The notes: generated by a model from the letters alone, not told the origin. Shown: positions 7,727-13,413, counted from the stretch's first letter. The stretch is DNA of 13,413 nucleotides from Actinobacteria bacterium ATB1 (GCA_021404985.1 QWHP01000115.1:1-13413), one strand, 5' to 3'. Numbers and translations: made by a program.

Positions 7727-8556
7727 GGTGCGTAGACCACTTGGTTGACGACGAACCCGACGAGCGCGATCGAGGCAAAGCTGGCGATGATGGAGGCACG
7801 CGTCGCGGCGGCTACCCCGGACGGTCCACCCTTGGCGTGATCGCCGAAGAAGCAGGCGGATATCCCGATGACCCCACCGTAGAGCACACCCTTGATCACG
7901 AGAACGACGATGTCACCGACTTTGAGGATGGCGCCGAACCCTCCGAGGTACGTTCCGGATGACAGCCCGCGGATGAGGACGAGCAGGATGTAGCCGCTGA
8001 TGAGTGCCGTGATGGTTGCGTAGAGGGCGAGCACGGGGCACCCGAGCATGGAGCCGAGAATCCGGGGCACGTAGAGGCGAGCCTTGGGGTTGACGCCCAT
8101 GACCTCGGATCCGCTTATCTCGTCCCGGACACGTCGTGCTCCGATGTCGGCGGTGAAAGCAGACCCCACGGTCGCCGCTGAGACGACTCCGGCGAAGAGC
8201 GGTCCTGCCTCGCGAACGATGGCCGGGACAAGCCCCACAGCGCCGAAGCTGCGGAGGCCGACGAGGCCGAGCAGGCTGTCGAAGCTGAGTGCGAACGTCA
8301 TGCCGATCGGGAAGGCGACGAAGACGACCGGCCTCCACCCGATCGAGAGCACCTGCTCGACGGACTCGAGGATGTCACGCAGACGCGGCCTCGTGATCGT
8401 CACGGAGACGACGAGGTCGTGCAGGAAGAGAACGAGATCACCCACTCCGTCCTTGAAGCGCCTCACGCGGGCTCCGAGCGCACGCAGAGGGCGCGGGAGG
8501 AGGGACTCCCGGCCCACGGGAGCGTCGATATCGATTGTCACACCTGTCTGTGCCAC
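7723..8556 (-). CDS. yrbEA: YrbE/MlaE-family ABC permease, first copy; first gene of the MCE operon
   Basis: This 277-residue permease is the partner of the next gene. It has a basic cytoplasmic N-terminus, membrane segments from about residue 74 onward, and the MlaE signature at about 130-160 (FTADIGARRVRDEISGSEVM). That motif is close to but distinct from the one in the second copy, which fits an asymmetric YrbEA/YrbEB pair. The GTG at 8556-8554 is used because the conserved part begins soon after it; GAGGG precedes it by only 3 nt, so the ribosome site is mediocre. A GTG five codons later is an alternative. Four overlapping downstream genes indicate a single transcript starting in the 345-nt gap to the right. 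Confidence 0.92.
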   Translation of the reverse strand: MAQTGVTIDIDAPVGRESLLPRPLRALGARVRRFKDGVGDLVLFLHDLVVSVTITRPRLRDILESVEQVLSIGWRPVVFVAFPIGMTFALSFDSLLGLVGLRSFGAVGLVPAIVREAGPLFAGVVSAATVGSAFTADIGARRVRDEISGSEVMGVNPKARLYVPRILGSMLGCPVLALYATITALISGYILLVLIRGLSSGTYLGGFGAILKVGDIVVLVIKGVLYGGVIGISACFFGDHAKGGPSGVAAATRASIIASFASIALVGFVVNQVVYAP

Positions 8557-8642
8557 CCGCCCTCACTTCGCTCTCCGGCCCGCACCAGCCGGGACTCACC
8601 ACTGGGATGGAGAGCCTGAACCCTTTGAGGGACGACCCAAGG

Positions 8643-8680
8643 AACCCGACGAAAACCCGGAGACACCAGGATGTCGGGTT
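8643..8680 (-). other. Inverted repeat in the probable MCE operon leader
   Basis: AACCCGAC (8643-8650) is the exact reverse complement of GTCGGGTT (8673-8680), with a 22-nt loop. The right arm can instead pair with AACCC at 8686-8690 through a 5-nt loop, so two mutually exclusive folds are possible. It lies about 90-120 nt upstream of yrbEA. A regulatory role is speculative. Confidence 0.3.
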
Positions 8681-8740
8681 CGGGCAACCCTACTGAAACG
8701 GAATTCGTCGCGCCACGCCCCGATCCTGCCACACCCCCAC

Positions 8741-8790
8741 CCACGTGGGCGGATCCAGACACCACGGACGTACCCAAATCCACCCACGTC
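8741..8790. repeat. 50-nt intergenic hairpin repeat, copy B
   Basis: This copy is the same length as copies A (3929-3978) and C and identical to them over the first 21 and last 14 positions; the central ~15 nt differ. The stem is 12 bp with one position that is a G-U wobble in minus-strand RNA. It contains a BamHI-type GGATCC palindrome and a CCACGTGG palindrome. A 12-nt spacer separates it from copy C. Confidence 0.88.
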
Positions 8791-8802
8791 GAGCAACACA
8801 AC

Positions 8803-8852
8803 CCACGTGGGCGGATCCAGACATCTCCACCGTTACCAAATCCACCCACGTC
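8803..8852. repeat. 50-nt intergenic hairpin repeat, copy C
   Basis: Direct repeat of copy B at a 62-nt period, with the same 12-bp imperfect stem and a different centre. It lies about 50 nt past the dapB stop on the minus strand, so it would be in the 3' untranslated region of the dapB transcript. Confidence 0.88.
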
Positions 8853-8871
8853 GATGCTTGCTTTCACTCCC

Positions 8872-8882
8872 CCCACGTGGGT
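8872..8882. repeat. Partial repeat copy: CCCACGTGGG palindrome
   Basis: The first nine positions of the 50-nt repeat (CCACGTGGG) recur here at 8873-8881, forming the perfect 10-bp palindrome CCCACGTGGG (8872-8881). The remainder of the unit is absent. It could be a degenerate fourth copy about 20 nt from the dapB stop. Confidence 0.5.
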
Positions 8883-8901
8883 TGTCGCGGGGCAGGAGTT
8901 C

Positions 8902-9696
8902 TCAGAGGCCGAGGATCGCCTCGAGGCCCACCGTCAGACCCGACAGGTCGGGGACGGCCTTCACAGCCGCGAGGACGCCCGGCATGAACGCGGAGCGGTC
9001 GAACGTGTCGTGGCGAATCGTCAGCGTTTGACCGGTGGTCCCGAACAGGACCTCCTGACTCGCGACGATACCGGGAAGCCGTACTGCGTGGACACGGATC
9101 GGACCCGCAGCCGCGCCTCGCGCGCCGGGAAGGAGCTCCGTCGAATCGCCCCGTTCGGGCCAGCCGCCGGAGTCACGCGCTGCCGCAAGTCGCTCAGCCG
9201 TGCTGATCGCCGTTCCCGACGGAGCATCCGCCTTGCCGTCATGGTGAAGCTCGATGACCTCGGCGCGGTCGAACCACGGGGCTGCCTTCTCGGCCATCCA
9301 CATCATCAGCACGGCACCGATCGCGAAGTTGGGAACGACCGCCACGTTCGGCGGACCGCTGCCGACCCTGACGCTGAGCTCCTCGAGTCTCTCATGGGTG
9401 AACCCGCTTGTTCCAACAACGGTGTGTATTCCGGCGTCCAGGCAGGCAATCACGTTCTCGAAGGCGACGTCGGGATGGGTGAAGTCGACCGCGACATCAC
9501 TTCCGGCGAGAGACAAAACCCCTGGATCGGGCGAGATCTCGACACCGGATGCCGTCGTCGCCCCGAGCGAAGCGGTCGGGTCGACCGCAGCGACGAGCTC
9601 GACTCCCTCGGCATCCGCGATGGTCTCGCAGACGAGCGATCCCATTCGCCCGGCCGCCCCGAGCACGCCCACTCTGATCACGCCGCCCCGGATCAC
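8902..9696 (-). CDS. dapB: 4-hydroxy-tetrahydrodipicolinate reductase
   Basis: DapB performs the NAD(P)H-dependent reduction that follows DapA in diaminopimelate/lysine synthesis. The protein is 264 residues long, normal for the family. The nucleotide-binding loop GAAGRMG is at residues 13-19, with an acidic residue after strand 2 (D39). DFTHP is at 71-75 and GTSGFT at 95-100. The catalytic signature ELHHDGKADAPSGTA (149-163) contains the His pair and Lys. The GTG at 9696 is chosen because GGAGG lies 5 nt before it and it overlaps the stop of the M16 peptidase gene as GTGA. A second GTG five codons later lacks such a site. It is separated from dapA by the MCE operon, about 5 kb away. Confidence 0.96.
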   Translation of the reverse strand: MIRGGVIRVGVLGAAGRMGSLVCETIADAEGVELVAAVDPTASLGATTASGVEISPDPGVLSLAGSDVAVDFTHPDVAFENVIACLDAGIHTVVGTSGFTHERLEELSVRVGSGPPNVAVVPNFAIGAVLMMWMAEKAAPWFDRAEVIELHHDGKADAPSGTAISTAERLAAARDSGGWPERGDSTELLPGARGAAAGPIRVHAVRLPGIVASQEVLFGTTGQTLTIRHDTFDRSAFMPGVLAAVKAVPDLSGLTVGLEAILGL

Positions 9697-10934
9697 GCCA
9701 CCCTCCCGATGTCGTCTTCGTCGAGCGGACCGATCACGGCAAGAGTCCGCCCCCTGCCGGAGAGCTCGGAGGCGAGGTCGTTGGCCTCGTCGAGAGTCAC
9801 CGCCTCGATCCGACGGACGACCTCGTCTATGTCGGGCACCTCGTCGAGAGTGATCTCGGACCGCCCGATCCGAGTCATCCGGTTTCCTGTGTCCTCCTGG
9901 GAGAGGGCCAGACCACCCTTGACGTGGCTCTTCGCTGAGGCCAGCTCGTCCTCCGTGATGCCCTGCCCGAGCTTGTCCCACTCGGCCGTGAGGACGTCGA
10001 GCGTCTCCGTGACCCGGTCCGGGGCAGTACCCGCGTAGGACGCCAGCCATCCCGTCTCTGCGAAGAGCGAACGGTAGGCGTAGACGGAGTAGACAAGACC
10101 GCGCTTCTCGCGGATCTCCTGGAAGAGGCGGGACGACATCCCGCCGCCGAACACGTGAGCGACAAGCGCCAGGGCGTGCCGGCGTTCGTCCCGCTGGGGG
10201 ATCGCCTCGACCCCCAGTACGAGGTGTGCCTGTTCGGTGTCCCTGTTGTCGACGGCGACCGGTGCTGAACCGACAACCGTCTGGATCTCGCGAGGGGGGG
10301 CTGTCCCGCTCGCGGCACCCCACCGGACCTCGAGACGGCTGAGGAACTCCCCTGGATCGACGTTTCCGGCGACTGAGAGGACGGTGCGGTCGGGTGTGTA
10401 GCGGGTCTCGAACCAGTGCCGGATGCGGTCCCGCGGCACCTCACCGATCGACTCCTTGGTTCCGAGGACGGGGAGGCCGAGCGGGTGGAGGGGCATGATC
10501 GCGGCGGCGAAGTGATCGTGGACGATCTCGTCGGGCGAGTCCTCGTACATGAGGATCTCCTCGAGGACCACGTTGCGCTCGGCATCGACGTCCTCGGCTC
10601 GCAATGCGGGAAGTTGCGTGATGTCGGAAAGGATGTCGAGACCCAGATCGATGTCATCGTCGAGCGTCCTGACGTAGAACACCGTGTATTCCTTCGAGGT
10701 GAACGCGTTGAACTCGCCACCCACCGCGTCGAGGCTCTGGGCGATGTCGAGCGCGGACCAACGCTCGGTCCCCTTGAAGAGAAGGTGCTCGAGGAAGTGG
10801 CTCGCCCCGCGCTCGCCGTCGCCCTCATCCCGGCTGCCCACGTCGACCCAGACACCGCAGGCGACGGATCTGACCCCCGGCACCTTCTCGATCACGACCC
10901 GAATACCGTTGTCGAGTGTTGCCCTCTTGATCAT
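9693..10934 (-). CDS. pepR: M16 family zinc peptidase (PepR/processing-protease-like)
   Basis: The product is a 413-residue metallopeptidase of the pitrilysin/mitochondrial-processing-peptidase family. The inverted zinc motif HFLEH is at residues 46-50, and the third zinc ligand is a glutamate in NVVLEEI at about 125-126. GGEFNAFTSKEYTVFY follows the zinc site as usual. The second homologous half carries the R/Y signature SSRLFQEIREKRGLVYSVYAY. The gene sits between pnp and dapB as pepR does in actinobacteria, and its TGA overlaps the dapB start. The ATG at 10934 has no Shine-Dalgarno, but a TACGAT hexamer ends 6 nt upstream, suggesting a leaderless transcript. It starts back-to-back with the plus-strand crotonase gene, 48 nt apart. 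The physiological substrate is unknown. Confidence 0.93.
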   Translation of the reverse strand: MIKRATLDNGIRVVIEKVPGVRSVACGVWVDVGSRDEGDGERGASHFLEHLLFKGTERWSALDIAQSLDAVGGEFNAFTSKEYTVFYVRTLDDDIDLGLDILSDITQLPALRAEDVDAERNVVLEEILMYEDSPDEIVHDHFAAAIMPLHPLGLPVLGTKESIGEVPRDRIRHWFETRYTPDRTVLSVAGNVDPGEFLSRLEVRWGAASGTAPPREIQTVVGSAPVAVDNRDTEQAHLVLGVEAIPQRDERRHALALVAHVFGGGMSSRLFQEIREKRGLVYSVYAYRSLFAETGWLASYAGTAPDRVTETLDVLTAEWDKLGQGITEDELASAKSHVKGGLALSQEDTGNRMTRIGRSEITLDEVPDIDEVVRRIEAVTLDEANDLASELSGRGRTLAVIGPLDEDDIGRVA

Positions 10935-10940
10935 CAGGGG

Positions 10941-10946
10941 ATCGTA
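10941..10946 (-). promoter_or_regulatory. Candidate -10 element for pepR-dapB (leaderless start)
   Basis: On the minus strand TACGAT matches TANNNT and ends 6 nt before the ATG at 10934, placing the transcript start at about the initiator A. The hexamer 17 nt further upstream (GGGCAC) is a poor -35 match. Confidence 0.4.
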
Positions 10947-10959
10947 CGCGCGTCCGCGC

Positions 10960-10965
10960 TACTGT
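10960..10965 (+). promoter_or_regulatory. Candidate -10 element for the crotonase gene
   Basis: TACTGT fits TANNNT and lies 17 nt before the plus-strand ATG at 10983. That leaves room for a short leader containing the GGAGG ribosome site at 10974-10978. It sits in the 48-nt divergent gap, partly back-to-back with the pepR promoter. Confidence 0.3.
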
Positions 10966-10982
10966 GCCCCGACGGAGGTGTG

Positions 10983-11753
10983 ATGAGCAGAGTCGTGACA
11001 CAAGTGAAGGACGGCGTCGCCGTAATCGCCCTGAACGATCCGGAGCGGCGCAATGCACTCGACCCCGACCTCGCAACCCAGCTCGCCGAGACGATCAGGA
11101 CGTGCGACGCCGACAGCGACGTCCGCTCGATGATCGTGACCGGTGAGGGAGCGGCGTTCTGTGCAGGCGGGAATCTCGGGAACCTCCTCGAGGCGACCGA
11201 ACAGGGCCACGACGCCGACGGGCTCGAGGAACGCCGGCGCGGCTACCTCGGCATCTACGCACCCTTCCTCGCACTGCGCGAGGTCCGCGTCCCCACCATC
11301 GCTGCCGTCAACGGAGCCGCTGTCGGGGCAGGACTCAACCTTGCACTGGCGGCCGACATCGCCCTCGCAAGCAGATCCGCGAAGTTCATGTCAGGGTTCC
11401 TCCGAATAGGACTTCACCCCGGCGGCGGAAACACGTCGATGTTGACGGACAGGATCGGACCGCAGGCGGCATCCGCGATGACCCTCTTCGGCGAGACGTT
11501 GGACGGCGAAGGAGCCGAACGCGTCGGCCTCGTGTGGCGCTGCGTAGACGACGAGCTTCTCCTCGCCGTCGCACGCGACCTCGCCGAGGCGGCGGCCTCG
11601 TACCCCTCCGGAGCTGTCAGACGTGTGAAGGAGACGCTCCAGCTCGCCCGTCGTGCGGACTTCCGCACGGTCCTCGAAGCTGAGGTCACGGCCCAGATCT
11701 GGACCACCACACTGCCCGAGACCGCGGCCCTGTTGCGCGCGGCTCGGGGCTAG
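10983..11753 (+). CDS. Crotonase (enoyl-CoA hydratase/isomerase) family protein lacking both hydratase glutamates
   Basis: This 256-residue protein has the crotonase fold throughout. The oxyanion-hole segment is FCAGGNLGN at about 59-67, and AAVNGAAVGAGLNLALAADIALA spans about 107-129. Gap-free alignment of residues 103-153 with the rat mitochondrial hydratase, as I recall its sequence, puts N119 where Glu144 belongs and F139 where Glu164 belongs. Water addition by the standard mechanism is therefore unlikely. An isomerase, thioesterase, acyl-CoA-binding or other crotonase activity is possible. The ATG at 10983 is preceded by GGAGG with 4 nt spacing; a longer open frame upstream overlaps pepR and is not real. 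It is the only plus-strand gene, convergent with pnp and divergent from pepR, and ends with TAG. Confidence 0.9.
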   Translation: MSRVVTQVKDGVAVIALNDPERRNALDPDLATQLAETIRTCDADSDVRSMIVTGEGAAFCAGGNLGNLLEATEQGHDADGLEERRRGYLGIYAPFLALREVRVPTIAAVNGAAVGAGLNLALAADIALASRSAKFMSGFLRIGLHPGGGNTSMLTDRIGPQAASAMTLFGETLDGEGAERVGLVWRCVDDELLLAVARDLAEAAASYPSGAVRRVKETLQLARRADFRTVLEAEVTAQIWTTTLPETAALLRAARG

Positions 11754-11754
11754 C

Positions 11755-11806
11755 GAGCCGACGACCGGACTGGATCCTCCACAGCGATCCGCTGAGAAGT
11801 CGGCTC
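11755..11806. terminator. Inverted repeat between convergent crotonase and pnp genes, possible two-way terminator
   Basis: GAGCCGAC (11755-11762) pairs perfectly with GTCGGCTC (11799-11806) around 36 nt. That loop contains a smaller CAGCG/CGCTG hairpin (11782-11786/11790-11794). It fills the 51-nt space between the two stop codons, where a shared terminator would be expected. There is no T-run, so function is inferred from position. Confidence 0.4.
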
Positions 11807-12992
11807 ACATGTCGTCTTGGAAGCGGTCCTCGAAGGAGACCGTCTCACGGTCGGGACGACCGGAGCCACCCTCGCCTTGGGACTCTCCCCCGCGCCGGCG
11901 GCGGTCGCCGCCCCGGCCACGGTCACCTCCCCGGCCGCGGTCCTGTCCACGCGAGGAACCCTCTCGGTCACGGTCCCGATCACGGTCCCGATCACGGTCC
12001 CGATCACGGTCCCGGTCACGGTCCCGGTCACTGCGGCTCCTGCCGCTGCGCTCGCGTCCGCGTCCGTCACCTCGATCGCTGCGCTCGCGTCCGCCGCGGC
12101 CGCGGTCCCCACCACGGCCGCGGTCCCCACCACGGCCGCGGTCCCCACCACGATCGCCGCGCTGTCCCTTCTCCCGCTCGATGCGGGCCTCGATCTCCTC
12201 CGGCGACGCAACAGCGCCTTCCGGTCCCGACAGGGGAAAGAGGTTCACGCGCCCCTGCACGTCGATGTCGTCGACTCTGACTCTCATCTCGTCCCCGACC
12301 TCGAGGACGTCCCGGACGCTCTTCAAGCGGCCACCTGTGCCGAGCTTGGAGATGTGCACAAGGCCGTCGCGCCCCGGAAGGATGTTCACGAAGGCGCCGA
12401 AGTCCGTGATGTTCACGACCTTGCCGTCGTACTCCTGGCCTATCTCGGGGACCGGCGGATTGGCGATCTGGCTGATCCAGTCGATCGCGGCCTGCATGGA
12501 CTCGTTGTCGATCGCCCCCACTCGAATAGTGCCGTCCTCGTCGACGTCGATCTCGGCCCCCGTCTCACGCTGGATCTCCTGGATGACCTTGCCCTTCGGG
12601 CCGATCACGTCGCCGATCTTGTCGACCGGGATCGTCACGGACTGGATACGCGGCGCCGTGGGAGCCACCTCGGCACGAGGCTCGGGGATCGCATCTCGCA
12701 TGACCTCGAGGATCGCCAGCCGCGCGGTCCGGGCCTGTTCGAGCGCACCCGCGAGCACCTGCGACGGGAGCCCCTGGATCTTCGTGTCGAGCTGCAGCGC
12801 AGTGACGAACTCCTTCGTCCCCGCGACCTTGAAGTCCATGTCCCCGTAGGCATCCTCGACGCCGAGGATGTCGGTCAGCGTGACGAAGCTGTCGCCCTCG
12901 TGCACGAGCCCCATGGCGATACCGGCAACGGCGTCCTTGATCGGAACACCGGCATCCATCAGGGCGAGAACCGATGCGCAGACAGAGGCCAT
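11805..12992 (-). CDS. pnp: Polyribonucleotide nucleotidyltransferase, C-terminal part (second RNase PH core, KH, S1, RG/RD tail), separated by a frameshift
   Basis: PNPase is a phosphorolytic 3'-to-5' exoribonuclease. This frame starts at MASVCASVLALMDAGVPIKDAVAGIAMGLV, the middle of the second RNase PH domain, and keeps the catalytic-region GVEDAYGDMDFKVAGT. A KH domain (IPVDKIGDVIGPKGKVIQEI) and an S1 domain (GQEYDGKVVNITDFGAFVNI) follow. About 115 C-terminal residues are an Arg/Gly/Asp/Ser-rich repeat tail, ending FEDRFQDDM. The ATG at 12992 is an internal methionine of PNPase, not a genuine gene start. It has to be read together with the upstream part (12959-13413), which is in another frame. 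If the break is real, this half lacks the first core domain and cannot be a working PNPase. Confidence 0.9.
   Translation of the reverse strand: MASVCASVLALMDAGVPIKDAVAGIAMGLVHEGDSFVTLTDILGVEDAYGDMDFKVAGTKEFVTALQLDTKIQGLPSQVLAGALEQARTARLAILEVMRDAIPEPRAEVAPTAPRIQSVTIPVDKIGDVIGPKGKVIQEIQRETGAEIDVDEDGTIRVGAIDNESMQAAIDWISQIANPPVPEIGQEYDGKVVNITDFGAFVNILPGRDGLVHISKLGTGGRLKSVRDVLEVGDEMRVRVDDIDVQGRVNLFPLSGPEGAVASPEEIEARIEREKGQRGDRGGDRGRGGDRGRGGDRGRGGRERSDRGDGRGRERSGRSRSDRDRDRDRDRDRDRDRDRDRDREGSSRGQDRGRGGDRGRGGDRRRRGGESQGEGGSGRPDRETVSFEDRFQDDM
11971..12030. repeat. 12-bp tandem repeats encoding (Asp-Arg)n in the pnp tail
   Basis: There are five adjacent 12-bp units: three copies of CGGTCCCGATCA, then two of CGGTCCCGGTCA. 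On the minus strand they encode an uninterrupted Asp-Arg dipeptide run. Length changes by slippage here would stay in frame in multiples of four residues. Confidence 0.9.
12097..12150. repeat. 18-bp tandem repeats encoding Gly/Asp/Arg motifs in the pnp tail
   Basis: Three perfect units of CGGCCGCGGTCCCCACCA occur at 12097-12114, 12115-12132 and 12133-12150. On the minus strand they encode repeats of the GGDRGR type, similar to RGG-box RNA-binding segments. A related degenerate block lies nearer the C-terminus, at about 11895-11945. Confidence 0.9.
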
Positions 12993-13413
12993 CGACGTCG
13001 AGCGTGCCCGATCTCGCGCCGCTTCGGGCCGCGCATGAAGCCCGTTTCGCCCGTGGCGAAGGGCGGCATGTTGTAGTTGTGCATGTAACGCTTGGAGTCC
13101 TCGGGATGGATCGTGTCGATCATCTGCGCCATGCGAAGCATTCCGAGGGTGCAGATGTTCAGAACCTGCGTTTCGCCACGCTGGAAGAGACCCGACCCGT
13201 GGGCCCGAGGAACGACATGGACCTCCGAGCTCAGTGCTCTGAGGTCGGCGGTCCCACGGCCGTCGATGCGGACCCCTTCTGTGACGATGCGGTTGCGGAC
13301 GTACTTCTTCTCGAGAGAGCGCAGAGCGGCCTTGACGGACCTCTCCTGCTCGGGGAACTCATCGGCGAGCGTCGACGCCACCTCCTCGACGAGCGCATCG
13401 TTGGCCCGGCCAC
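12959..13413 (-). CDS. pnp: Polyribonucleotide nucleotidyltransferase, central part (partial at right edge, broken by frameshift)
   Basis: The frame is open to the right edge, so the N-terminal first RNase PH domain lies outside the window. What is visible starts in the helical linker (LVEEVASTLADEFPEQERSVKAALRSLEKKYVRNRI) and enters the second RNase PH domain (GVRIDGRGTADLRALSSEV, HGSGLFQRGETQVL, HNYNMPPFATGETGFM). It reaches the active-site KRREIGHA at about 13030-13002. The frame is then wrong: the last residues to the stop at 12959 (RRRWPLSAHRFSP) are not PNPase. About 32 residues that normally join GHG to the S-x-SMAS motif are missing. As written this half lacks the second core domain's end and the KH/S1 domains. 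Confidence 0.92.
   Translation of the reverse strand, partial: GRANDALVEEVASTLADEFPEQERSVKAALRSLEKKYVRNRIVTEGVRIDGRGTADLRALSSEVHVVPRAHGSGLFQRGETQVLNICTLGMLRMAQMIDTIHPEDSKRYMHNYNMPPFATGETGFMRGPKRREIGHARRRWPLSAHRFSP
12999..13006 (-). other. Deletion/frameshift junction in pnp
   Basis: On the minus strand the codons GGG-CAC (Gly-His of KRREIGH) are followed by just two bases and then TCG-ACG-TCG-ATG (Ser-Thr-Ser-Met). In E. coli PNPase, as I recall its sequence, 33 codons stand between these points. The sequence therefore lacks about 97 nt, not a multiple of three, which explains the frame change. Confidence 0.8.

Larger units (their letters stand above)
8557..8901. other. 345-nt gene-free stretch between dapB and the MCE operon
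   Basis: No credible gene is seen. The right two thirds carry two full copies and one partial copy of the hairpin repeat family (8741-8882). The left part should hold the MCE operon promoter and leader. A weak TAGGGT -10-like hexamer is at 8692-8687 on the minus strand, without a good -35. Short open frames across this stretch mostly translate the repeats and have no recognisable protein features. Confidence 0.7.

Noticed and set aside
8538..8876. 112-residue minus-strand open frame in the dapB-MCE gap
   Set aside because: Its sequence is mostly the translation of the hairpin repeats plus leader, and it overlaps the yrbEA start.
8741..8882. Possible CRISPR array formed by copies B and C of the repeat
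   Set aside because: There are only two full units with a 12-nt gap, the unit itself has a variable centre and inverted ends, an identical unit lies 4.8 kb away, and no cas gene is present.

Overview
The window is high-GC, densely packed DNA that looks like a chromosomal core region of an actinomycete (Actinomycetota). The basis is gene order and content: pnp (gpsI), an M16 peptidase (pepR type) and dapB in one block, dapA, rnj and ftsK in another, and a YrbE/Mce lipid-transport operon. All are familiar from mycobacteria and relatives. A deeper-branching class such as Acidimicrobiia is possible but cannot be shown from sequence reading alone. Every gene except one crotonase lies on the minus strand.

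Read in the direction of transcription (right to left), the window starts inside pnp (13413-11805). It is broken near 13003 by what looks like an internal deletion of about 97 nt that shifts the frame; its C-terminal part carries KH and S1 domains and a long Arg/Gly/Asp repeat tail. A plus-strand crotonase-family gene (10983-11753) converges on pnp and diverges from an M16 zinc protease gene (10934-9693), which is coupled to dapB (9696-8902). A 345-nt gap (8901-8557) holds two complete and one partial copy of a 50-nt hairpin repeat. Next is a tightly overlapping MCE operon: two YrbE/MlaE permease genes and three Mce/MlaD-type genes (8556-4045). The third mce gene has lost its membrane anchor region and its normal start. 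A second gap (4044-3879) holds tandem GC-rich hairpins and a third complete copy of the 50-nt repeat. Finally come dapA (3878-2991), overlapping rnj (2994-1324), and the membrane-anchoring N-terminus of ftsK (1171 to beyond the left edge).

Functionally the window combines two consecutive steps of the diaminopimelate/lysine pathway (DapA, DapB), two RNA-degrading enzymes (RNase J, PNPase), a chromosome translocase, a processing-protease-like M16 peptidase and an envelope lipid-transport system. The Mce proteins are the presumed shuttle and the YrbE proteins the permease core; no partner ATPase gene is in the window. I did not find a clearly new defence or mobile system. The points most worth a second look are the 50-nt hairpin repeats on both sides of the MCE operon, the two genes with internal deletion signatures (pnp and the third mce gene), the crotonase lacking both catalytic glutamates, and probable leaderless starts of dapA and the M16 peptidase.
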